From a virus: a stretch of DNA of 23,768 bases. Location: positions 1 through 23,768 of IMG/VR virus record IMGVR_UViG_3300048592_000878; one strand, 5' to 3'. How positions within the stretch are numbered: position 1 is the stretch's first letter; each line of letters starts with the position of its first letter. A model generated the notes under the pieces. That model did not search any database. It was not told the origin of the DNA and worked only from the letters and a program-made list of their open reading frames with translations. Position numbers and translations under genes: made by a program. This document shows positions 1 to 5,109 of the stretch, one piece after another.

Positions 1-21
1 CCCGCCACCGCGCGGGGCTTT
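1..21 (+). terminator. Possible truncated terminator hairpin at window edge
   Basis: Bases 1-5 (CCCGC) can pair with bases 12-16 (GCGGG) around a 6-base loop, and a short T-run follows at 19-21. The right arm GCGCGGGGC also looks like the 3' half of a longer hairpin whose 5' half would lie outside the window. This would end transcription of an upstream gene before the tRNA-like gene. The evidence is weak because the element is cut by the window edge. Confidence 0.25.
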
Positions 22-26
22 GTCAT

Positions 27-124
27 GGAAGCGTGCCGGAATTGGCAGACGGACGGCCGTGGTAGGCCGATGGGGCATCTTCGGTACCTGCGCCTTGATG
101 TGGGTTCGAATCCCACCGCTTCCT
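27..124 (+). tRNA. Class II (Leu-like) tRNA or tRNA-like gene, anticodon uncertain
   Basis: A cloverleaf can be drawn. The acceptor stem GGAAGCG (27-33) pairs fully with CGCTTCC (117-123). The D stem CCG (36-38) pairs with CGG (50-52) around a Leu-type loop containing AATTGGCAGA. The T arm is GTGGG-TTCGAAT-CCCAC (100-116). Between them is a 5-bp anticodon stem, CGGCC (54-58) with GGCCG (65-69), and a long variable region of about 30 bases (70-99) with an imperfect stem (72-77 with 89-94). Several things are odd. The anticodon loop is only 6 bases (GTGGTA) if all five pairs form. The triplet after its U is GGU, which would read Thr, although the body looks like tRNA-Leu. The discriminator base is U, and the 3' end reads CCCA rather than an encoded CCA. 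It may be a degenerate or unusual phage tRNA. Confidence 0.55.
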
Positions 125-151
125 CCCACAACCTTTTCCCAAGGAGTCACC

Positions 152-496
152 ATGACCTCACGTCTCGCAGCCTTTCGCGCCGTGCTTCTCGTAGCGGCTT
201 TGCTCCTCTCCGCTTGTGGTCCCGGGGAATTTCCCCTTACGCCGGGTCCGGGTCATACGCTGAGAGTCGACGCCATCGAGCCCGTGTGCACCTCTGGTGA
301 CGACACTACGAGCACCCGCACGGAGTTCTACCTGCTCTATACCGACCAAGGGACGTTCGCCACATCGATCCAAGGGTCCAGGCGGGTCAAGGAGGGCGAG
401 GTCACAAGCTTCTACGCCGAGTCTCATTGCGCTTACGCCAACTTCGAGGGCTGGCAGGTGGTTACACCGGAGCAGTCCAGCAAAGCGGCCAACTGA
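152..496 (+). CDS. Small predicted lipoprotein
   Basis: The 114-residue product starts at the ATG preceded by AAGGAG with good spacing. Residues 1-21 form a signal peptide: basic residues, then a hydrophobic core, ending in the lipobox L-S-A-C with the lipidated cysteine at position 22. Glycine at +2 would not retain the protein in the inner membrane of a Gram-negative host. The mature part is about 93 residues with two further cysteines (46 and 93) that could form a disulfide. It has no recognisable domain. The stop codon overlaps the ku start (ATGA), so the two genes are translationally coupled. Phage lipoproteins often act in superinfection exclusion or lysogenic conversion. That role is inferred from size and location class only. 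Confidence 0.8.
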   Translation: MTSRLAAFRAVLLVAALLLSACGPGEFPLTPGPGHTLRVDAIEPVCTSGDDTTSTRTEFYLLYTDQGTFATSIQGSRRVKEGEVTSFYAESHCAYANFEGWQVVTPEQSSKAAN

Positions 497-1212
497 TGTT
501 GGCGACCGTCTGGAAGGGCACCCTCGAGTTTGGGCTGGTCTCGGTACCCGTCCGAATGGCGGTGGCGGTCAAAGAAAAGAAGGTTGATGTCAACCTGGTC
601 AATCCGAAGACCGGCTCGGGCGTCTCTCAGCAGGTGGTCGACCAGGTCACCGGCCAGAAGCTGAACCGCGCGGAGCTGTCCCGGGCCGTCCACGTCGACG
701 CTCGCACGGCCGTGGTGACGAAGCAGGAGCTGGACGCGCTTGACGCCGCTCCCTCTACCGAGATCGACCTGGTCTCGTTCGTGAAGTTGGGCGAGGTCGA
801 TCCGATCCATTTCTCGGGATCCTTCTTCCTATTGCCGGCGGCCGACGTCGACGATTCTTCCTATCACCTGGTCGCCCAGGCCCTGCGTGGTTTCGGTGCC
901 GTTGGCACTATGGTTCGGCTGGGCCGCCTTCGCAACATTTTGCTGCGCGTTGCGCGCGGCGGTGTGCTGGTACTGCACACCCTGCACAACGCCGGCGAGG
1001 TCCGCCAGGCGGAAGAACTCGAGCCCGCGGCGATTGATCCCCGCGATCTACGGCTGGCCCGGCGCTACGTGCGAGCTCACACCGCGCCGTGGACACCTGG
1101 CGACCTGGTCGACCACCATCGCCAGAGGCTGCTCGAGCTGGTCGCGGAAAAGCGGCGAGAGGCCGCCGGCGACCTGACCTCTGAGCTCAAGTCTTCGGTG
1201 GCCAAGTCGTGA
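496..1212 (+). CDS. ku: Phage-encoded Ku protein (NHEJ DNA-end-binding)
   Basis: The 238-residue protein matches the bacterial Ku core. It opens with MLATVWKGTLEFGLVSVPVRM, matching the family's 'iWkG.isFGLVnvPV' start. Then come a Q-V-V-D-Q-V-T-G segment in place of the usual Cys-x-x-Cys-like region, VVTKQELDAL, the acidic IDLVSFV..GEVDPIHFSGSFFLLP strand-turn-strand, the V-G-T-M-V-R-L-G-R motif, VLVLHTLHNAGEVR, and a C-terminal helical end. Known Ku homodimers thread onto double-strand ends and recruit LigD for end joining. At 238 residues this is a minimal core without the basic C-terminal tail of many bacterial Ku proteins. The start is set by the ATGA overlap with the lipoprotein gene; a longer in-frame reading from 427 would overlap that gene by 70 bases. 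No ligD is visible here, so a ligase would have to come from the host or from elsewhere in the phage. Phage Ku is known from mycobacteriophages Omega and Corndog. Confidence 0.88.
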   Translation: MLATVWKGTLEFGLVSVPVRMAVAVKEKKVDVNLVNPKTGSGVSQQVVDQVTGQKLNRAELSRAVHVDARTAVVTKQELDALDAAPSTEIDLVSFVKLGEVDPIHFSGSFFLLPAADVDDSSYHLVAQALRGFGAVGTMVRLGRLRNILLRVARGGVLVLHTLHNAGEVRQAEELEPAAIDPRDLRLARRYVRAHTAPWTPGDLVDHHRQRLLELVAEKRREAAGDLTSELKSSVAKS

Positions 1213-1661
1213 CCGGTCTGCTCGAGCGCGGCAACCTGTTCCTCGCCGTTGGAACCGGCGGCAGGCCCACAAGGCTCTCCTGGTTCAACGGGGAGTACTT
1301 TGATTTGGTAGACTCTTGGCGAACACCCGGTATCCAAGAGATTGCCGAACAGGTCGCCGACTATGCCAGCCGCTGGCCGTCCCAGCCGAGGGTGCTCGTG
1401 GTGCGAAGCTCCGGGATTGGCGTGGGTATCCTGGACATCTTGCAGAAGTCTCCGATCATTCACGAGGGCACTGGCGCGACCGTCCAGGTCGTTTCTGACC
1501 GTATCTCGGCCCGCCAGGCTTCACATCCTCTCGACGGATTCCACAAGCTGCGCGAGGCCTGCGGCGTCACCCGGGCCGACCTGGTCAAGCATGGCGTCAA
1601 GGTCGACGCCAACGGTAACATTCAGTCTGGTCTACCCGTGAGGACGCATGAGGACGATTGA
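1209..1661 (+). CDS. Putative RNase H-fold protein resembling a terminase nuclease domain without its acidic residues
   Basis: The 150-residue product starts at GTG, whose GTGA overlaps the ku stop. I do not recognise a named family. By eye the order of elements resembles the nuclease half of terminase large subunits, including the TerL in this window: a first strand LFLAVGTGG followed by a hairpin strand (residues 9-35), a helix, then VLVVRSSGIGVGILDIL (62-78), matching TerL IIRIDATGLGVGVPDQL, then VQVVSD. In TerL the two aligned positions are the catalytic Asp333 and Asp384; here they are Gly15 and Arg66. If the likeness is real, the domain cannot be an ordinary metal nuclease and may bind DNA or protein. 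It is coupled to ku, which suggests a shared role at DNA ends. Confidence 0.7.
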   Translation: MTGLLERGNLFLAVGTGGRPTRLSWFNGEYFDLVDSWRTPGIQEIAEQVADYASRWPSQPRVLVVRSSGIGVGILDILQKSPIIHEGTGATVQVVSDRISARQASHPLDGFHKLREACGVTRADLVKHGVKVDANGNIQSGLPVRTHEDD

Positions 1662-1992
1662 TGCCGTCAGGCACGCCGAGCTGGTGCTCTTGAACGAGAG
1701 CTGGATGCTGGGGAGCGACCCTGTGTTGCCCGACGTCGTCGAAGCCCTACGCCTCCCCTCTGTCCGGCGTGGCGAGATGGGCTACGGCCGTGTGATTTAC
1801 GGAACGCCAGACGGTCGGACCGTCCATGGGATGCTGAACCTACCGCAGCGCCAGCTGCCCGGCGCCCCGCGCAACGTGGAGTCGCGAGGTTCCATCGCGC
1901 TCCATCGAGCCAGGTTCGACTCTCCCGAAGAGGCCAGGGAGGCGGCCGTTTCTCTCCTCCAGCTGGCCGACGAATGGCAGGACGAGCTTTGA
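1648..1992 (+). CDS. Hypothetical protein, 114 residues
   Basis: The ATG lies inside the end of the preceding gene (14-base overlap), and the reading frame is fully open to a TGA. I recognise no family. The protein has an acidic, leucine-rich N-terminal half, a central stretch with MGYGRVIYGTPDGR that suggests a beta hairpin, and a C-terminal amphipathic helix, EEAREAAVSLLQLADEWQ. There is no signal peptide or membrane segment. It is a soluble protein of unknown role in the operon between ku and the terminase genes. Confidence 0.6.
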   Translation: MRTIDAVRHAELVLLNESWMLGSDPVLPDVVEALRLPSVRRGEMGYGRVIYGTPDGRTVHGMLNLPQRQLPGAPRNVESRGSIALHRARFDSPEEAREAAVSLLQLADEWQDEL

Positions 1993-2255
1993 CCTGGTGG
2001 TTAGGAATGAGCCCGTTGAAGTTTGCCAGGGACGTCCTCGGTATCGGTACTGACCTGGGCGAAGGCCCGGATACGAGCACGCCGCCGCCCCCGTCAGAGG
2101 GCTCCTACGTTTTCACGGATGGCTGCTATTCGATGAACCGAGGCCCAACCCGGCCCCAGCGGCGGCAGTCACTTTACCAAGCGAGAGTTGCTCGGGTCTT
2201 CGGGCACAGAAGACCCGGGCCGACGGACCAGCAGCTTGCACCCACCCACAAGTAG
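1989..2255 (+). CDS. Hypothetical small protein, start and coding status uncertain
   Basis: The frame is open over 88 codons. I place the start at TTG 1989 because its TTGA overlaps the previous stop, the coupling style used throughout this operon; ATG 2007 and ATG 1974 are alternatives. The first 40 residues (MSPLKFARDVLGIGTDL followed by a proline-rich run) look protein-like. The second half is Arg/Pro/Gln-rich and runs through a strong hairpin, so part or all of it may be non-coding. No family is recognised. If the gene is false, this 273-base stretch before the methyltransferase remnant contains only the hairpin. Confidence 0.35.
   Translation: MTWWLGMSPLKFARDVLGIGTDLGEGPDTSTPPPPSEGSYVFTDGCYSMNRGPTRPQRRQSLYQARVARVFGHRRPGPTDQQLAPTHK
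2190..2220 (+). terminator. Strong GC hairpin, possible transcription stop or processing site
   Basis: CGGGTCTTC (2193-2201) pairs perfectly with GAAGACCCG (2209-2217) around a 7-base loop. The stem extends outward to 12 pairs with one G-U (2190-2192 with 2218-2220). No T-tract follows, so it is not a classical intrinsic terminator. It lies between the ku cluster and the methyltransferase remnant and could separate the two transcripts or protect the upstream 3' end. Confidence 0.45.
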
Positions 2256-2265
2256 ATTGGACTAG

Positions 2266-2617
2266 ATGTTTTCGTTTTCTGACTGCATCGCCTGGCAAGG
2301 CGATTGCCTTGACCTTTTACCACGGATTCCCACGGGATCGGTGGATATGATACTCTGCGACCTTCCTTACGGCACGACGTCCCACGAGTGGGACAAGCGA
2401 ATCAATCTGGTGGCCCTTTGGGCCGAATACAACCGGGTCTTGAAGGTGAACGGCGCCTGCCTCCTGTTCTCACAGTGCCCGTTCGACAAGATCCTTGGCG
2501 CGTCCAATTTGAAGGCCCTTCGGTACGAATATCGAGAGAGACCCGGCTTACTTCGCGATAGCTCAACAGAGACTCAGCGCGGCTCAGGCGGCGCCCGAAG
2601 AGAGGAACGAAGAATGA
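2266..2617 (+). pseudogene. DNA adenine methyltransferase remnant with internal deletion and frame change
   Basis: Residues 1-88 of the first frame are the N-terminal part of a beta-class (motif IV first) DNA methyltransferase: WQGDCLDLLPRIPTGSVDMI, the catalytic motif DLPYG at 32-36, then HEWDK, LWAEYNRVLKVNGACLLF and a final LRYE. Normally this continues to a target-recognition region and the AdoMet-binding F-x-G-x-G motif. Instead, from about 2525 the next frame encodes NIERDPAYFAIAQQRLSAAQ, the typical methyltransferase C-terminus, and ends at TGA 2615-2617. That stop overlaps the next start by ATGA. The middle (probably more than 100 residues, including motif I) is gone, so it cannot methylate DNA. 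Simple read-through would give a 192-residue fusion with the next gene. Confidence 0.75.
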
Positions 2618-2844
2618 GAGAGATCAAAGTTTTGAAGGATGGCCTGCTGATTGGTGGCCACCGGTACAACGCCGGCGATGTGGTTCTGCCGGAGCATCGG
2701 ACCCACGACGTGGTCCAGGCGGCCGACGGCCGCGGTGGCCAGCTGGCGGGGTGGGTCCTGCGCGACAAGCTGCCCGCCCCTGCCGCCGAGCCGGCACCCG
2801 AAAGTGGTGATGGCGAGGTCGAGGCGAGCGCAGAGCCCGCCTGA
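2614..2844 (+). CDS. Small phage protein of the 'GG-x-RY-x-AGDVV' type
   Basis: The 76-residue product starts at ATG 2614, set by AGAGGAA upstream and by the ATGA overlap with the old methyltransferase stop. Residues 1-45 (KVLKDGLLIGGHRYNAGDVV then LPEH) resemble short beta-rich proteins common among phage head-gene clusters. Their exact function is not established to my knowledge. The C-terminal 30 residues are Ala/Pro/Glu-rich and probably disordered. It could be a minor head or fibre-associated protein. A longer open frame begins at 2266, but its upstream part is the methyltransferase remnant. Confidence 0.65.
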   Translation: MREIKVLKDGLLIGGHRYNAGDVVLPEHRTHDVVQAADGRGGQLAGWVLRDKLPAPAAEPAPESGDGEVEASAEPA

Positions 2845-2853
2845 TCCCGCAGA

Positions 2854-2911
2854 GGGGGTAAGGGGGGCGGGGGTCCCTCGGGTTCAGATCGACCCCCCGG
2901 CCCCGCCGGGG
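2854..2911 (+). other. G-quadruplex motif plus GC hairpin before terS, candidate cos/pac region
   Basis: The 129-bp gap between the small gene and terS holds four G-runs (2854-2858, 2862-2867, 2869-2873, 2880-2882) with loops of 3, 1 and 6 bases, which fits the canonical quadruplex pattern. Next comes the perfect hairpin CCCCGGC (2895-2901), a 3-base loop, then GCCGGGG (2905-2911). DNA just upstream of the small terminase gene is a common place for the packaging recognition or cleavage site. Assignment as cos or pac is inference; no overhang can be read from the sequence. Confidence 0.4.
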
Positions 2912-2955
2912 AAGCGCCAGCGGTTCCCAGGCGCGCGCTTTCGCCGCCACCAACA

Positions 2956-2964
2956 AAAAAGGAG
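2956..2964 (+). promoter_or_regulatory. Shine-Dalgarno that fixes the TTG start of terS
   Basis: AAAAAGGAG lies 9 bases before TTG 2974, and no ATG or GTG is positioned to use it. This supports the rare TTG start for the small terminase subunit. Confidence 0.6.
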
Positions 2965-2973
2965 CTCGTCCAT

Positions 2974-3555
2974 TTGTCCATTGCCAAGTGCCAAATCAGG
3001 TGCGACGTGAGTCCGGAGCAGAAAGAATGGCTGGACAGCCAGGGTAAAAACCTGTCCCAGACCATGCGAAACGTCATCTCCCGGGCGATGCCTGGAGGAG
3101 ATCTCGACATTCGCGAGGTGGACCTTAGCGTTCCGCCCCAGATCAGATTCCTGGAGGCGGTCGAGGTTCACTACCGTTTCCGCAAGTCGTGCCAGGTGGC
3201 CCAGGTCAGCCCGGCCGAGATCACCGCGGCGCTGGCTGCGGACGAGGTCTTTCGCGAGGCCTACAAGTCGGCCCAGGCCACGTTCACCGAGGAGATGGAG
3301 TTCATTGTCCTGGACTGCGCCAAGGGCAACCGGAAGATTGATAAGCCGGCCATGACCGGGCTGATCGCCTGGCTCAACAACAATCACCCGGCGTGGGGCA
3401 GGGTGAAGGCCGAGATGATCCAGAGGATCTTCGGTCCGCTGTTTCGGGATATCTTCGCGGCAGCCGCGGAGTTGCTTGATTCCAAGACCTACAAGAAGTT
3501 TGTCGAAAAGCTGGAGTCGATACGCGAGGTTCGGCTCTTGCCCTTCTCCGACTAG
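2974..3555 (+). CDS. terS: Terminase small subunit
   Basis: The 193-residue protein sits directly before TerL. Residues 1-42 look like a ribbon-helix-helix DNA-binding unit: a strand KCQIRCDV, helix SPEQKEWLDSQ, then helix NLSQTMRNVISRAM. Residues 60-95 form the helix-turn-helix found in many small terminase subunits (YRFRKSCQVAQVSPAEITAAL then FREAYKSA). The rest is helical (FTEEMEFIVLDCAKG, MTGLIAWLNNNHPAWG), as in the oligomerisation region. Small subunits form rings that bind cos or pac DNA and pass it to TerL. The start is TTG with a strong Shine-Dalgarno. The extra N-terminal DNA-binding unit is unusual. The assignment rests on position, size and HTH, as this family diverges quickly. 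Confidence 0.75.
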   Translation: MSIAKCQIRCDVSPEQKEWLDSQGKNLSQTMRNVISRAMPGGDLDIREVDLSVPPQIRFLEAVEVHYRFRKSCQVAQVSPAEITAALAADEVFREAYKSAQATFTEEMEFIVLDCAKGNRKIDKPAMTGLIAWLNNNHPAWGRVKAEMIQRIFGPLFRDIFAAAAELLDSKTYKKFVEKLESIREVRLLPFSD

Positions 3556-3567
3556 GTTTCCATCGCC

Positions 3568-5109
3568 GTGGCCCTGCCCGCTCTGTCGCGTGCCCATCTC
3601 GACAGGTGGGCTCGGCCTGACCCTCTGCTGGTTGTCAATCCGGTAGAGACGAAGATCCGGAGAAACGTGCGCAGCGCGGTCTGCCACACCGCCCTGAAGC
3701 TGGCCGACGAAGAGATCGAACCGTGGTATGAGTACGCCGACGATCCTGTCGGCTTCGTGCGTGACATCCTCGGTGTCGAGCTCTGGGCGAAGCAGCTCGA
3801 GATCATGCTCTCGGTTCATGGGAACCCTCGGACGGCGGTGCCGGCCTGCTACGCCAGCGGCAAGACATACCTCGCCGCTTGCATCGTTCTCTGGTGGCTG
3901 TACACGAGGACGCCGGCGATCGCTGTTACGACCGCCCCGACGGCCCGTCAAGTAAAGAAGAATCTCTGGCGCAACGTTCGCAACCTTCATCGCAGGGCAC
4001 GCGTCCGGCTTGGCGGCTCCCTTCTTCAGACGGAATTGAAGCTGGCCGACGACTGGCAAGGCTTCGGATTCTCGGGCAGTACCGGCGAGTCCGTACAGGG
4101 GATCCATGAAAAGGCCAACGTTCTCTTCATTGAGGATGAAGCTGCCGGCATGTCCCAGGACTTGCTGGACAACTTCGAGGGCATCACTGCGGGCTCGACC
4201 AAGAACCGCCATCTGAAGATCGGCAACCCGATCATCAACGAGGGCGCGTTCTACGAGGCCTGCGCGGACACCAAGAACTGGAACGTCATCCCCATCTCGG
4301 CATTCGATGTCCCGAACGTCGCGCAGAAACAGATTGTCGTGGAGGGCCTGGTCGACCATGACTGGGTTGAACACAAACGCCAGCGGTTCGGGGAGAATTC
4401 GCCGTTCTGGTACACGAAGGTCTTGGGCCTGTTCTGGACTCAGGCCAGCGAGCTCGTCATCCCTGTCGAATGGGCGCAGGCCGCGCTCGAGCGCTGGGAC
4501 TCGCCAGAGCTGCTTGAGTGGGAGAAGGAGAACCTCCACCTCTTCCACATCGAGATCGCCGCCGACATCGGCCGGACGATCGACGAAACCGTAATCGTCA
4601 AGCGCCACGGCCGGCGAATTTGGGTGCTGGAAACCTGCTCCCTCAAGGATTTGACGCTGGTCTGTGACCGCATCGAGCACTGGGCTCTGAAGGAGCGCGC
4701 CGACATCATTCGGATCGACGCGACCGGCCTCGGTGTCGGCGTTCCCGACCAGCTGATACGCCGCATCCTCGACGGGGACAGCATGCTTGACGAGGACATC
4801 GTCATTGACGCCGTGGTTCTCGGCCGGCGCCCGCTGGACCGCGACGCCTACGAGTACTCGCTCGACGAGATCCAGTGGGAGATGCGCAAGGCGTTCGACC
4901 CGAGCAACCCCGAGGCGATGGCCATCAACGATCCCGAGCTCGCGAAAGAGCTCTCGTATCGCTCCTGGGAGCTCTCAAGGAAAGGCAAGATTAAAGTGGA
5001 CACCAAGAAGGACTTGCGGCGCAAGAAGAAGCCGAGCCCGAATAAGGCGGATGGTGCCATGTTGTTCTGGAACCAGCGCACGGGCTTCACGGAGCTTCTG
5101 GCGGCATGA
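3568..5109 (+). CDS. terL: Terminase large subunit (packaging ATPase and nuclease)
   Basis: The 513-residue protein shows all core motifs. The ATPase has a variant Walker A, ACYASGKT (93-100), Walker B VLFIEDEAA (185-193) with the catalytic Glu after Asp, and the coupling motif KIGNP (217-221). The C-terminal RNase H-like nuclease has IEIAADIG (Asp333), IIRIDATGLGVG (Asp384) and the late acidic residue in NKADGAM (Asp495). The enzyme docks on the portal, drives DNA into the prohead with ATP and cuts the concatemer. It starts at GTG 3568, 12 bases after the terS stop, and its stop overlaps the portal start by ATGA. Its full length and intact motifs indicate a working enzyme. Confidence 0.95.
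   Translation: MALPALSRAHLDRWARPDPLLVVNPVETKIRRNVRSAVCHTALKLADEEIEPWYEYADDPVGFVRDILGVELWAKQLEIMLSVHGNPRTAVPACYASGKTYLAACIVLWWLYTRTPAIAVTTAPTARQVKKNLWRNVRNLHRRARVRLGGSLLQTELKLADDWQGFGFSGSTGESVQGIHEKANVLFIEDEAAGMSQDLLDNFEGITAGSTKNRHLKIGNPIINEGAFYEACADTKNWNVIPISAFDVPNVAQKQIVVEGLVDHDWVEHKRQRFGENSPFWYTKVLGLFWTQASELVIPVEWAQAALERWDSPELLEWEKENLHLFHIEIAADIGRTIDETVIVKRHGRRIWVLETCSLKDLTLVCDRIEHWALKERADIIRIDATGLGVGVPDQLIRRILDGDSMLDEDIVIDAVVLGRRPLDRDAYEYSLDEIQWEMRKAFDPSNPEAMAINDPELAKELSYRSWELSRKGKIKVDTKKDLRRKKKPSPNKADGAMLFWNQRTGFTELLAA

Noticed and set aside
27-124. Phage attachment site in the tRNA-like gene
   Set aside because: No integrase and no repeated core sequence are seen in the window.
25-300. 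Small plus-strand frame beginning in the tRNA-like region
   Set aside because: It overlaps the tRNA fold and the lipoprotein gene. The lipoprotein has a clear signal peptide and Shine-Dalgarno.
2266-2844. A single 192-residue fusion protein (methyltransferase N-terminus plus small protein)
   Set aside because: The residues between are out-of-frame methyltransferase C-terminus. The old stop and the ATG at 2614 form the usual ATGA overlap, so the small gene is independent.
2884-4680. 598-codon open frame on the minus strand opposite terS/terL
   Set aside because: It is a shadow of GC-rich codon use: the plus strand carries full terminase motifs, and the minus product has no recognisable domain or ribosome-binding site.
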